Translations under genes and position numbers: made by a program | Notes under the pieces: model-generated | Databases searched by the model: none | Told to the model about the DNA's origin: nothing | Seen by the model: the letters and a program-made list of their open reading frames with translations, nothing else | Shown: positions 17,204-26,132 of the stretch, in pieces | Numbering within the stretch: the stretch's first letter is position 1 | Layout of the letters: every line of letters begins with the position of its first letter | From: CAYHHI01 sp964356335 | GTDB lineage: Bacteria > Arandabacterota > Arandabacteria > Arandabacterales > Arandabacteraceae | Direction: 5' to 3' | NCBI GenBank assembly: GCA_964356335.1 | Contig: CAYHHI010000024.1 | Span: 1 to 46,790 of the forward strand | DNA length: 46,790 bases

Positions 17204-18781
17204 GTGAGAAGCCTGGCAGTAAGCACATTGATATCCATTGTTATTTGCGCTGTCCTCATCCCGGGACGGGGGGATTGCCAGCAGGCTGCGCCTGGCTCTC
17301 GGGCGCCATCCAACCCGGCGGCGCAGCTTGAAACCGGCGCCCTCGAAGGAACCGTGGATGCAGACCAGTATATCCTTGGTCCAGGCGACGTGCTTGAGAT
17401 AGGCTTCTGGGGCGATGTGAACCGGAGTGATAGGGTCGTCGTCAACCCCGATGGCGACGCCCTGGTGCGCCCCCTTGGTCCCTTGCACTTAGCAGGCCTG
17501 ACACTTGCCGAGGCTCGCAGGCTGATCAGGGAGAATCTGGCAGCCTATTATCGCCCTGGCATTCTCTCTGTTTCGCTTGTCTCCATCAGGAGTTTCCAGG
17601 TCCACGTGGTTGGCATGGTCAAGAAACCCGGGGCCTTCGAGGTCAATGCCGTTACACGGGTCTCCCAGGCGATCACCATGGCGGCGGGCCTCGCTGAGAA
17701 CTCATCGGAGCGCAACATCAAGCTGATAAGGCAACGAGACACTCTTCGCGTCGATTTGACGAGGTATCTCCTTCTTGGCGACAACAAGATCAATCCCTTC
17801 CTCAGCGATGGTGACGTGGTCTATGTCCCGCCGCGTGCCGAGCAGGTTCAAGTCCTGGGCAGCGTCTATCGCGAGGGTGCTTATGAGTTTATAGAGGGTG
17901 AGACCCTTGGAGAATTGCTGAATCTTGCGGGCGGCCTTAAGCCCGAGGCCTACACCGATTCAATTGAGATTGAGAGATTCCGTTCCGATGAGCCCGACCG
18001 ATCGGAGGCGATGTTCCTCGTGCCCGAGGCTTCCATTCTTGAGAGATTCAAGCTGGCTGGCGGTGACAGAGTCTTTGTGCGATCGATCGAGGACTGGCAC
18101 AGGGATGCCAAAGCCGTGATAAGGGGAGAGGTAAAATATCCCGGGATCTACGTGATCGAGGAAGGAAAGGCAACGCTCCGGCAGCTGATAACCCGAGCCG
18201 GTGGATTTACTGATAAGGCCTCACTCGCCGAGGCGCGCCTCATAAGGGGATCGTACGCTTCGAGGAAGTTTCCTATCGAGGCCGAGACCGAGACACTGAA
18301 GGTGGTGGAGAATAACCTGAGTGAAAAGGAGAAGAGCCTCGTCCAAACCCTGAAGCGTGAGCCGAAAGGTGCCCTGTCCGTGCGCTTCGACGAGGTCTTC
18401 GCGAGTAGAGGCCATCGGCCTGATCCTCCGCTTTATGACGGCGACATAATCGATATTCCTCGAGCAACCTGGTCGGTACGCGTCTCCGGTCAGGTCAAGA
18501 ACCCGGGTCTGGTCGCCTTCAAGCCGGGTAAGAGTGATCACTACTACATCAAACAGGCCGGAGGATTTGCGCCCGGAGCCGATTCGCGCGGCACGCGCCT
18601 TGTGACGGCGATGAACGGACAGATGGCGAGCCCGGGAGGCGTTGAGATCCGTCCAGGGGACATAATCTGGGTTCCCACAAAGATGGAACGCAACTGGTGG
18701 GATGTGATGAAGGACATCCTCGAGGTGCTCGTGCAGGTTGCCACCATCTATATTGTGGTGGACCAGATCACGAAGAAGTGA
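17204..18781 (+). CDS. SLBB-domain polysaccharide export protein (Wza-like)
   Basis: This is an outer-membrane or periplasmic polysaccharide export component. The 525-residue precursor starts at GTG with a signal peptide (SLAVSTLISIVICAVLIPG). Next is the Poly_export domain (YILGPGDVLEIGFWGD, about 54-140), followed by several SLBB repeats recognisable by VxGxVxxPGxY-type openings (VHVVGMVKKPGAF, VQVLGSVYREGAY, AVIRGEVKYPGIY, VRVSGQVKNPGLV). A C-terminal amphipathic or membrane helix (WWDVMKDILEVLVQVATIYIVV) may form the outer-membrane pore, as in Wza. No lipobox Cys is clear. It leads the polysaccharide cluster, with the Wzz-type gene 7 nt downstream. Confidence 0.9.
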   Translation: MRSLAVSTLISIVICAVLIPGRGDCQQAAPGSRAPSNPAAQLETGALEGTVDADQYILGPGDVLEIGFWGDVNRSDRVVVNPDGDALVRPLGPLHLAGLTLAEARRLIRENLAAYYRPGILSVSLVSIRSFQVHVVGMVKKPGAFEVNAVTRVSQAITMAAGLAENSSERNIKLIRQRDTLRVDLTRYLLLGDNKINPFLSDGDVVYVPPRAEQVQVLGSVYREGAYEFIEGETLGELLNLAGGLKPEAYTDSIEIERFRSDEPDRSEAMFLVPEASILERFKLAGGDRVFVRSIEDWHRDAKAVIRGEVKYPGIYVIEEGKATLRQLITRAGGFTDKASLAEARLIRGSYASRKFPIEAETETLKVVENNLSEKEKSLVQTLKREPKGALSVRFDEVFASRGHRPDPPLYDGDIIDIPRATWSVRVSGQVKNPGLVAFKPGKSDHYYIKQAGGFAPGADSRGTRLVTAMNGQMASPGGVEIRPGDIIWVPTKMERNWWDVMKDILEVLVQVATIYIVVDQITKK

Positions 18782-18788
18782 GCAGCGA

Positions 18789-19913
18789 ATGGATGAAAGA
18801 GTAAGCTTCGGCGAGTTGGGCAAGATGCTTTTCAGAAATGGAAAGGTGATTGTCCTTGTTACCGCGGGCGCGTTCGTTTTGTCAGCCGCGTTATCGCTTG
18901 TGCTCCCGCAGTGGTACAAGGCGCGGGCGACCATCCTGCCTCCCGAGAGTGCGGTAAGCCAGCCGGACATTGTCGGCATCATGAGATATGCGGGCGTCAA
19001 GCCCGCCCAGCTTCCCACAGTTACCACACCAGCTGACATCTATTCGGTGATCCTGCGGAGCAACACGATTGCGGAGGCAGTCATAGATTCGCTTGACCTC
19101 GTCAAGGTCTACAAGGCCAAGAGACTGAGGGATGCGAAGGAACGGGTCTTCGATAACACGCAGGTAACGCTGATGCCCGAGGGCGTCGTCGAGGTTGCCT
19201 ATGAGGACAAAGATAGGATTCGGGCGGCGGACGTAGCCAATGCCTTCGTCCGCGAACTCGACAAGTTCAATCGCGAAAGCAAGGTGTCCACAGCGAGGCG
19301 GGTCAGGGAGATGGTTGAGGATCGCCTTCGTGAGACCCGAGCCGAGCTTGAGAGGGCCGAAGACGCGCTCAAGGTCTTCAAAGAGACCAGCGGTGCCATA
19401 TTCATCTCCGAGCAGGCGAGCGCATCTATCAGGACAGCGGCGGAGATTTTCGGTGAGATAGCTCAGCTGGAGGTGAGCCTCGACAGGCTGAAGCAGTACG
19501 CTACCGACAAGAGCCCTGAGGTCATGGAGATCAACCTCGAGATACGGACTCTCCGGCGCAAACTCGCCGAGATGGGTTATATTAAGTCGGAATCAGACCA
19601 GCCCCCGAGCAGCAATCTCTTCCCCAGGTTCGATGCCGCACCCCGGTTGGAGAAACAGATTGCCGACCTCACGATGGAAGTCGAGATCAAGCGGTCAGTC
19701 TATAAAGTGCTCAGCGAACAGTACGAGGAAGCCAGAATCCAGGAGGCCAGGGACACTCCGACCCTCCAGATCCTCGACTGGGCCCAGCCACCGGACATCC
19801 GATCGAAGCCGAAGCGAAAAGCGATGGTCGCAGTGAGTACCGCTGCGGCCTTCCTGTTGTCTTCCGCTGTAGTGCTTCACCGTGAGAGGCGCAAAGGGAG
19901 CGGTCGAGGGTAG
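18789..19913 (+). CDS. Wzz-type polysaccharide chain-length / co-polymerase protein
   Basis: This inner-membrane protein sets the length of exported polysaccharide. The 374 residues show the family topology: an N-terminal TM helix (about 18-39), a large periplasmic region rich in coiled coil (EDRLRETRAELERAEDALKVFKE), and a second TM near the C-terminus (about 345-362) preceded by PPDIRSKPKRK, the proline-rich segment typical of Wzz. There is no fused tyrosine kinase. The start is ATG at 18789; an in-frame upstream codon lies inside the SLBB gene. It is coupled to the exporter upstream. Confidence 0.88.
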   Translation: MDERVSFGELGKMLFRNGKVIVLVTAGAFVLSAALSLVLPQWYKARATILPPESAVSQPDIVGIMRYAGVKPAQLPTVTTPADIYSVILRSNTIAEAVIDSLDLVKVYKAKRLRDAKERVFDNTQVTLMPEGVVEVAYEDKDRIRAADVANAFVRELDKFNRESKVSTARRVREMVEDRLRETRAELERAEDALKVFKETSGAIFISEQASASIRTAAEIFGEIAQLEVSLDRLKQYATDKSPEVMEINLEIRTLRRKLAEMGYIKSESDQPPSSNLFPRFDAAPRLEKQIADLTMEVEIKRSVYKVLSEQYEEARIQEARDTPTLQILDWAQPPDIRSKPKRKAMVAVSTAAAFLLSSAVVLHRERRKGSGRG

Positions 19914-19944
19914 TAACGGGACCGCTGTGTGCTGAAATAAACGC

Positions 19945-21315
19945 ATGAATGTCAAGTCGAGCATTTCCATTCTCTCCATGGGCGTTCGTCTGCCGAAGAA
20001 CGAGATCGTTCCGATCGCTGCTGTTCTGATTTTTTCGATCCTTCTGGGATGTGCCTGTGGCATGGCATGGAGGATGCTGCTGGCCACACTGGGCGGCATA
20101 TCTCTTTTTGTGACTCTGGTGTGGGATATCAGGATCGTCGTACCCATCCTGATTCTCCTTCTTCCCCTGGGACCGCGGTTTGCCATGAGCTTCGGGAATC
20201 TCTATCTGTCGACCGCCATACTGATCATCACCTATGCCGCGTGGATGTGGAGAAACCCATTGCTCGCAAAGCCATATGCCATCTACCTTAACCGGGTTGT
20301 GATTGCCATAGCGGTTTTCCTGGGAGTGCTCCTGGTTTCCTCGATGCAGAATCTCCCCTATCTTCTTGCCAACAAGCCGAACCTTATGCGGTTCGCCCAG
20401 CTCTTCCTCTATGCCGGCTTCTTTGCCTTGGTGCTCCAGATGTCTTTCACGCGACGTGACATCAAGATGTTGCTCTCGCTGGTCCTCGTCGCCGGGTTTG
20501 TGGAGGCAATAGTAGCCTTGGTGCGCTGGCGCATGAGTTTCGGGTTCTTTGTGCATGGTACTTTCGAAGGTGGGCATAGTGACTTCGCTGTGTATGCCAT
20601 TATGATCGCGATGTTGCTTGTTGGGGTGCTTCTGGAAACGAAGAATCTCGCCGTCGCGATCGCCAGTTTCGGAGCCTTCGGCATAATGCTCTTTGCCATA
20701 ATCTTCTCCTTCAGCCGGGGAGGCTACGTGGCTCTCGCCGTGAGCTTCGTGTTCCTGCTTGCGATGCCTTTCAAGCGAAGCAGAAGGATAGCTCTGGCGG
20801 GCGTGTTCGCGGTGGCCATCCTGCTGTTCCTCCTCCTGGGGCCGGTGCACATTCTCGACAGGTTCAAGGACATCATCGGGACTCTTACAATAACGGCGTT
20901 TCCCATCTCGTTGGTACGCAGGATGGGAATGTGGAGAGAGGCGCTGGCGGATTTTGCAGGGAATCCAATCCTGGGAAAAGGGACTTGGAGCTACAGCCTA
21001 CAGGACAACTTCTTCATCAAGGTCCTTGGGGAGTCGGGCATAGTGGGTCTGGGAGCGTTCGTGGGGTTGCTTGTCACGATCCTCAGGGAGGAATGGCGTG
21101 CCATTCGGGCGGGGACGGAGGATGACTTCGTGAGGGGCCTAGCCATGGGGCTCCTACCTGCTACAGTTGGGTGTCTTCTGGTTTTCGAGCTTTCCGGTGA
21201 CTTCTTCCTGGCTCATCGGTTCATGGGAAGCTTCTGGGTGGTGCTTGCACTCACCTTGAAATACTGTCTGGGCATTGGAGTCAGGGAAAGCGAACTTGAC
21301 AGACGCACCGCTTAA
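19945..21315 (+). CDS. O-antigen polymerase/ligase-like (Wzy/WaaL) membrane protein
   Basis: This 456-residue protein has about 11-12 hydrophobic segments and a larger periplasmic loop near residues 315-360, the layout of the Wzy_C family. Conserved-looking elements are IFSFSRGGYVALAV (about 251-264) and GKGTWSYSLQDNFFIKVLGESGIVG in the loop; the usual His before the Asn in that loop is Asp here. Members polymerise lipid-linked oligosaccharides or ligate them to lipid A core. The neighbours support a role in exopolysaccharide or O-antigen synthesis. Polymerase versus ligase cannot be decided. Confidence 0.8.
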   Translation: MNVKSSISILSMGVRLPKNEIVPIAAVLIFSILLGCACGMAWRMLLATLGGISLFVTLVWDIRIVVPILILLLPLGPRFAMSFGNLYLSTAILIITYAAWMWRNPLLAKPYAIYLNRVVIAIAVFLGVLLVSSMQNLPYLLANKPNLMRFAQLFLYAGFFALVLQMSFTRRDIKMLLSLVLVAGFVEAIVALVRWRMSFGFFVHGTFEGGHSDFAVYAIMIAMLLVGVLLETKNLAVAIASFGAFGIMLFAIIFSFSRGGYVALAVSFVFLLAMPFKRSRRIALAGVFAVAILLFLLLGPVHILDRFKDIIGTLTITAFPISLVRRMGMWREALADFAGNPILGKGTWSYSLQDNFFIKVLGESGIVGLGAFVGLLVTILREEWRAIRAGTEDDFVRGLAMGLLPATVGCLLVFELSGDFFLAHRFMGSFWVVLALTLKYCLGIGVRESELDRRTA

Positions 21316-22438
21316 GACTCTGTACATTGACACCGGCGTGGGGCTAGCAGGTGGGCAGACGAGCCTGATCGAAACCCTCAAGCATCTCGACACTAATCGG
21401 TTCCAACCGGTTGTTGCCTCACCGGAGGAGAGCCGGCTCCGCCTGAAGTGCCGCGAGCTCGGAGTGTCGTGGCTCCCACTTCCCACGAAGTCCGTTCATC
21501 TCTCGGCCAGGCGCGGCAGCCCTACCGTTGCCGCAGTCAGAGATCTTATCTCCTCGCTCTATGCAGTCGGCTATCTGGCGGCAAAGATTCGCACCAACGG
21601 TATAGCCATAGTCCATGCCAATACCTTCAAGGGTGCATTGGTCGCCGGTGGGGCTTGCCTTATTACACGAAGGCTGATGATCTTCCATGACAGGACCAAC
21701 ATTACTCACGGCGCATTGGGCCGGGTAGTGGCTTTCATGGCATCGCGGATCATTGTGGTCTCTAAAGCAGCGGGATCAAAATATGGGCCGAGGGCCGCCC
21801 GCAAGTTGAGACTGGTCTACGACGGTATTGACATCGACCATTTTGTGCCGGTGGGGGAGGCCGCCTCCGGCATGACCGTCGGCTTTCTCGGGCGAATCAG
21901 TGACGAAAAGGGACTAATGAGTCTGGTCGAATGCGCCGGCTTCATCCTGGCGAGTGTCCCCTCGGCGCGCTTCCTCGTCGGGGGCGAACCCTTCACTCCG
22001 GCGGATGCCTCCTACCTTGAGAGTGTGAAAGTGCGTATCCTTGACCTTGGCCTGAAGGACAAATTCGAATTTCTGGGTCATGTTGACGATGTTCGCACCC
22101 TCTTCGGGAGGATCAGGGTCTTGACTCTACCTTCGAAGAATGAGGCGCTTGGCCTGGTGGTGCTTGAGGCCATGGCGATGCAGAAGCCTGTGGTCGCCTT
22201 TGACATCGAAGGGCCGCGGGAGATAATAAGCAGTAACGTGGACGGTGTCTTGGTCGCGCCTGGCGATCTCACCGGGTTTTCGGATGCCGTGATAACCCTC
22301 TTGAGAGACGAGAAACTCGCGCGGTGTATGGGGGAGAGGGGCAGAGTCACGGTCGCTTCCAAATTTTCCAGCGTTGACTCTGCAAGGCGCATCGGGGAAG
22401 TCTATCGTGAGATCTGTCGCAGGCTTGGTGAAAGCTGA
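21275..22438 (+). CDS. GT4-family glycosyltransferase
   Basis: This GT-B fold transferase is expected to add a sugar from a nucleotide-sugar donor to the growing glycan. The N-terminal domain has a Gly-rich acceptor loop (DTGVGLAGGQTS). The C-terminal domain has VGFLGRISDEKG and the donor-site E-x7-E motif (NEALGLVVLEAMA). It overlaps the O-antigen gene by 41 nt if TTG 21275 is used; a TTG at 21296 preceded by AGGGAAAG is an equally good start and cuts the overlap to 20 nt. The next gene begins 3 nt downstream. Sugar specificity is unknown. Confidence 0.85.
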   Translation: MESGKANLTDAPLKTLYIDTGVGLAGGQTSLIETLKHLDTNRFQPVVASPEESRLRLKCRELGVSWLPLPTKSVHLSARRGSPTVAAVRDLISSLYAVGYLAAKIRTNGIAIVHANTFKGALVAGGACLITRRLMIFHDRTNITHGALGRVVAFMASRIIVVSKAAGSKYGPRAARKLRLVYDGIDIDHFVPVGEAASGMTVGFLGRISDEKGLMSLVECAGFILASVPSARFLVGGEPFTPADASYLESVKVRILDLGLKDKFEFLGHVDDVRTLFGRIRVLTLPSKNEALGLVVLEAMAMQKPVVAFDIEGPREIISSNVDGVLVAPGDLTGFSDAVITLLRDEKLARCMGERGRVTVASKFSSVDSARRIGEVYREICRRLGES

Positions 22439-22441
22439 CCC

Positions 22442-24643
22442 ATGACCTTTCCCTCAGTGGTAATAAGCGTGCTCAACAGGAACAGGCGCGATGACCTTAT
22501 CGCGTGTCTCCGCAGCATCCTCGGGAACTCATACCGGGACTTCCGAGTGATTCTGGTCGACAATTCGTCCCGAGATGGGTCAGTTGAGGCAGTTAAGCGA
22601 TGGGCCTCCGGTCAACCTGAAGTCGGCTCGACGGCCCGGGGCGGGGACCGGAGATTCCAACCCGTATCGTGGGAGGAGTTCAGATTCGACTCTCAGGGTA
22701 CAGCCCGACTGGTTGACACTTCGGCACCCGGCAAGTGCCCAGGCGTGGCTTTCTTGACCATAATCTCGAGCACGGAAAACCTTGGTTTTGCGGGGGGACA
22801 CAACCTCGCAATAGGGATGGCGCTCCAGAGCGACACTCCCTACGTCTTGATGCTCAATTCCGACATAGTGGTGGACAGCGATTTCCTGGCGCCTCTGGTT
22901 GCCGAGGTCGAACCTTCGGACACCTGCGCCGCAGGTCCCGTGGTTCTTTGCGGTGAAGGCCGAGACACCATCTGGCAGGCAGGTGGCTCCATCAACCTTG
23001 CAACAGGTGGGACGAGGCGGAACCGGGCAGGGGAGCCCCTGGAGGTACTGGGTGGCGAGACCCGCACGGTCTCGTATCTGCCCGGGTGCGCGGTTCTCCT
23101 CAAAGCTCGTGCCCTCAGGGACGTAGGAAACCTCGACAGCGCTTATTTCCTCTACTATGAGGATACGGATTGGTTCGCGCGGGCCGGACGGCTTGGTTGG
23201 AAAGCGGTGCTTGTGCCGCAGTCAAAGGTATGGCACAAAGAGACGCCCCTGAGCACGCAGGCAAAGTCGCTCTACTCCTCGTACTACTTCGCGCGAAATC
23301 GCCTCCAGTTTGTGCGAAGGAACCGCCCTGCCTGTCTGGCGGTCGCACTGATCTGGAGTCTGAGATACGGCGTGCTCAATAACGCGGCAAGACGACGATG
23401 GCTTGAGCTTGGCATGTCCCTCCGGGGCATCAGGGACTTCTTGCGCGGCAAGCGCGGACGATGCGAGGCAGCGACTCCCCAGGACGTCTCGCTCCCCAAT
23501 TTCCTGGTGTTCAGCGTGGACTACAAACCGCAGCCAGGAGGAATCGCCGAGCACTCGCATAGGGTCGCTCTCGGTCTGCGACGAGCGGGTACCGGGGTCG
23601 TGGTTCTCGCATCGAGTTTCAAAGGCTGGAGGGAGTTCGACCGGAACCAGCCGTTCCACACTTACAGGGTGCCGAGAGTCAAGTTCCTTGATCTCATCCT
23701 CCATCTCTTCGTGGGTCTCTACGTCATCATCAAACATCGGGTTGGCGTGATTTACGTCGCGACCTCGAATCCATGCGCCGCCCTTTGTTTCTTGATGCGG
23801 CAGGTCGTCTCATTCAAATGTGGAGTTACGATCCATGCTCATGAGGTCCTTTACGGACGCACGACGTCCCGGCAGAAGCTCAAGCTCCTCCTCAGGCCCT
23901 TGCAGATTGCGATGATCAGTCGTGCCGACAGGGTCTTTGCCGTGAGCGAGTTCACCAGACAGTTGCTCATCAAGGCCGGCGTGGCGAGTGCGAAGATCTT
24001 CAAGATCTACAACGGGGTTGACCTTGAGGAGCTTGACGGCACTATGGACACCGGGCCGGTTCTCGACAGGTTTGGTCTCAGGGGGAAGCGCATCATCCTG
24101 ACGGTTGCGAGGCTGGACATTCACAAGGGGCAGGACGTCGTGATCAAGGCCCTCCCATCCATAATCGCTGAGGTGCCTGGCGCAGTCTATGTGGTAGTGG
24201 GAGAGGGAGTGATGCGCCCCCGCCTTGTCGCGCTCAGTGAAACCCTTGGCGTCAGCGACCGCGTCGTTCTTGCGGGCGGGCTTCCCCGTCCAGAAGTGAT
24301 CGCCCTTTTCAAGGCCTGTGACGTTTTTGCCATGACGAGCAGGATCGAACGCGGCAGCGTGGAAGGTTTTGGCATAGTCTTCCTCGAGGCTGGTGCGCTT
24401 GGAAAGCCGGTTGTTGGCGGCAGATTGGGCGGGATTCCGGATGCCGTAGAAGATGGTCTGACGGGGCTCCTGGTCGATCCCACGAGCCCTGAGGAAGTGG
24501 CCGGGGCGATATCGCGCATATTGCTGGATCACGATCTGGCAGCCAGATTCGGCGCCGCGGGTTCGAGGCGCGCGCGATCACTTTTCACCTGGGAGAAGAC
24601 CATCGAAAGGATCCTTGACGGCCTGAATGCTCCCGTGACATAG
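22442..24643 (+). CDS. Bifunctional GT2-GT4 glycosyltransferase fusion
   Basis: This 733-residue protein joins two transferases. Residues about 1-330 are a GT2 (GT-A) domain: VVISVLNRNR, VDNSSRDGS, LMLNSDIVVDSDF (acidic donor motif), LGFAGGHN and YYEDTDWFARA, similar to rhamnosyltransferases. A roughly 50-residue insertion interrupts it between helix 2 and the NLGFAGG strand. Residues about 350-733 are a GT4 (GT-B) domain: PQPGGIAEHSHRVA, VARLDIHKGQD, and E-x7-E in EGFGIVFLEAGA. No membrane segment is clear. One polypeptide could add two consecutive sugars. It is the last gene of the polysaccharide cluster. No flippase (Wzx) or initiating transferase lies in the window. Confidence 0.87.
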   Translation: MTFPSVVISVLNRNRRDDLIACLRSILGNSYRDFRVILVDNSSRDGSVEAVKRWASGQPEVGSTARGGDRRFQPVSWEEFRFDSQGTARLVDTSAPGKCPGVAFLTIISSTENLGFAGGHNLAIGMALQSDTPYVLMLNSDIVVDSDFLAPLVAEVEPSDTCAAGPVVLCGEGRDTIWQAGGSINLATGGTRRNRAGEPLEVLGGETRTVSYLPGCAVLLKARALRDVGNLDSAYFLYYEDTDWFARAGRLGWKAVLVPQSKVWHKETPLSTQAKSLYSSYYFARNRLQFVRRNRPACLAVALIWSLRYGVLNNAARRRWLELGMSLRGIRDFLRGKRGRCEAATPQDVSLPNFLVFSVDYKPQPGGIAEHSHRVALGLRRAGTGVVVLASSFKGWREFDRNQPFHTYRVPRVKFLDLILHLFVGLYVIIKHRVGVIYVATSNPCAALCFLMRQVVSFKCGVTIHAHEVLYGRTTSRQKLKLLLRPLQIAMISRADRVFAVSEFTRQLLIKAGVASAKIFKIYNGVDLEELDGTMDTGPVLDRFGLRGKRIILTVARLDIHKGQDVVIKALPSIIAEVPGAVYVVVGEGVMRPRLVALSETLGVSDRVVLAGGLPRPEVIALFKACDVFAMTSRIERGSVEGFGIVFLEAGALGKPVVGGRLGGIPDAVEDGLTGLLVDPTSPEEVAGAISRILLDHDLAARFGAAGSRRARSLFTWEKTIERILDGLNAPVT

Positions 24644-24656
24644 AGATCCTTTCCCC

Positions 24657-24685
24657 TTGACCCCTTTCTCTGAGCCCGCTAATAT
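24657..24685 (+). promoter_or_regulatory. Promoter of tRNA-Leu(TAG), probably also tig
   Basis: TTGACC (24657-24662), 17 nt, TAATAT (24680-24685): a strong sigma70-type promoter 30 nt before the tRNA 5' end. No terminator is visible between the tRNA and tig, so the transcript may continue into tig-clpP-clpX. Confidence 0.75.
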
Positions 24686-24714
24686 CTAGGTAAACGCTGT
24701 CTCTATCAGTCCAC

Positions 24715-24799
24715 GCGAGAGTGGCGGAACTGGCAGACGCGCTGGACTTAGGATCCAGTGGGGCAACTCGTGGGGGTTCAAATCCCCCCTCTCGCACCA
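24715..24799 (+). tRNA. tRNA-Leu (anticodon TAG)
   Basis: The acceptor GCGAGAG pairs with CTCTCGC. The anticodon arm CTGGA-CTTAGGA-TCCAG gives anticodon TAG, which reads CUA and related Leu codons. A long variable arm fits a class II leucine tRNA, and the T arm GGGGGTTCAAATCCCCC is intact. The 3' CCA is encoded (24797-24799). The trigger factor start codon lies only 20 nt downstream. Confidence 0.96.
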
Positions 24800-24819
24800 A
24801 GCAAGGAGCCCTGAAATCT

Positions 24820-26109
24820 ATGGCTGGCAACGCTGAAGAGTATCTGAAAGAGGTAAGGAGCCCTACCGAGCTCAAGCGCATTCTGGAATTCGAAGTGCCG
24901 CGCGAGCGCGTGGAGGGCGACATCACAGAGATCATCGAGGGCATCAGGAAAGAGGCGACCCTGCCCGGTTTCAGGAAAGGCAAAGCCCCGGCAGACATGA
25001 TCAGAGCCCGGTTCGGCGAGACCGCTCGCAAAGAGGCCATTGAGCGAATCATCCCCGAAGCCTATGAAGGAGCTCTCAAGAAGGAGTCCCTCAGGCCTGC
25101 GGTTCCGGCGGAGATCAGCAACCTCAAGTATGAAGAAGATGGACCGCTTTCGTTCCACATAGCGATCGAACTGCACCCGAGGGTCGAGCTCGCCTCATAC
25201 CGCGGCGTGAGAGTCAGGAAAGAGACGAAACCCGCGGAAGAGAGCGACGTCGAACGGGAAATCCAGGCGCTGCGGGAAAGGTTCGCCACCTACACCAAGG
25301 TCGACGACGGAGCCCAGCCCAAGCACATAGCGGTGCTGGACTACTGGCGGATCGGCAGCGACGAGAAGCCGGTGAAGGCGAGCCGTGTGACCAACTACCC
25401 GGTCGAGATCGGTTCAGGGAGACTCGTGAAGGAATTTGATGACGGGCTCGTAGGTGCGAAGGGTGGAGACCGGAAGATCATCGAAGTAACCTACCCCGAG
25501 GACTTCCCCGATGTCGAAATGAGGGGCAAGACCGTAAAATTCGGAGTTGAAGTGAAAGATGTGATGCAGAAGGTGCTTCCCGAAGTTGATGAGAAGCTTG
25601 CGAAGCTGCTTGGTGCTGACTCGGTTGAGGCCTTTAGAGCCAAGATCAAGGAAGGCCTCGGGGCAGCCTATGAGCGCGACGCGTGTTCCAAAGCCAAGCA
25701 CGAGCTTCTGAGAAAGATATCTGAGGAGAATGCCTTCGAAGTACCCGAGGGCTTTGTCGACATGGCGCTTGAATCGATGCTCAAGCCTTATCGGGAGGAA
25801 TTCGAACGATCGGGGGAGGCTGGCGCCCAGGAGAAGCTTGCCGAGATCAGGGATAAACTCAAGCCCCTTTCTGTCAAACTTGTCAAGGAGGAATTCGTTA
25901 TTGACGAAATAGCAAAGAGAGAAGGCATCTCAGCTGAGGACAAGGAGATTGAGGAAATCCTTGAGTCACTCTCCGCGCAGAAGGGGATCTCAATTGAAGA
26001 GGTCCGCGCCGAGGCCGCTAAATCAGATGAGCCTAGCCGCTGGCGCAGGAACATCCTCAGGAACAAGGTGCTTGATTTTCTTTTCCGAAATGCCGAAATT
26101 GAAGGGTGA
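24820..26109 (+). CDS. tig: Trigger factor
   Basis: This ribosome-bound chaperone and peptidyl-prolyl isomerase greets nascent chains at the exit tunnel. It has 429 residues. The ribosome-docking signature GFRKGKAP is at 50-57. A central FKBP-like PPIase domain follows (around 160-250, with EFDDGLVGAKGGDRK), then a long helical C-terminal domain. I start at ATG 24820, with AAGGAG at 24803-24808; the open frame runs back through the tRNA gene but that part is not coding. It precedes clpP and clpX, the common tig-clpP-clpX order. Confidence 0.94.
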   Translation: MAGNAEEYLKEVRSPTELKRILEFEVPRERVEGDITEIIEGIRKEATLPGFRKGKAPADMIRARFGETARKEAIERIIPEAYEGALKKESLRPAVPAEISNLKYEEDGPLSFHIAIELHPRVELASYRGVRVRKETKPAEESDVEREIQALRERFATYTKVDDGAQPKHIAVLDYWRIGSDEKPVKASRVTNYPVEIGSGRLVKEFDDGLVGAKGGDRKIIEVTYPEDFPDVEMRGKTVKFGVEVKDVMQKVLPEVDEKLAKLLGADSVEAFRAKIKEGLGAAYERDACSKAKHELLRKISEENAFEVPEGFVDMALESMLKPYREEFERSGEAGAQEKLAEIRDKLKPLSVKLVKEEFVIDEIAKREGISAEDKEIEEILESLSAQKGISIEEVRAEAAKSDEPSRWRRNILRNKVLDFLFRNAEIEG

Positions 26110-26132
26110 CCCCGCCATTTAGGAGGACGGTT

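Noticed and set aside
19711..20850. 379-codon minus-strand frame opposite the Wzz and Wzy-like genes
   Set aside because: It is rich in His, Gln and Arg, as expected of the reverse of membrane-protein codons, and spans the junction of two real genes.
24721..24819. N-terminal extension of trigger factor through the tRNA-Leu gene
   Set aside because: The stretch is the tRNA itself. The conserved protein begins at ATG 24820, which has its own AAGGAG.
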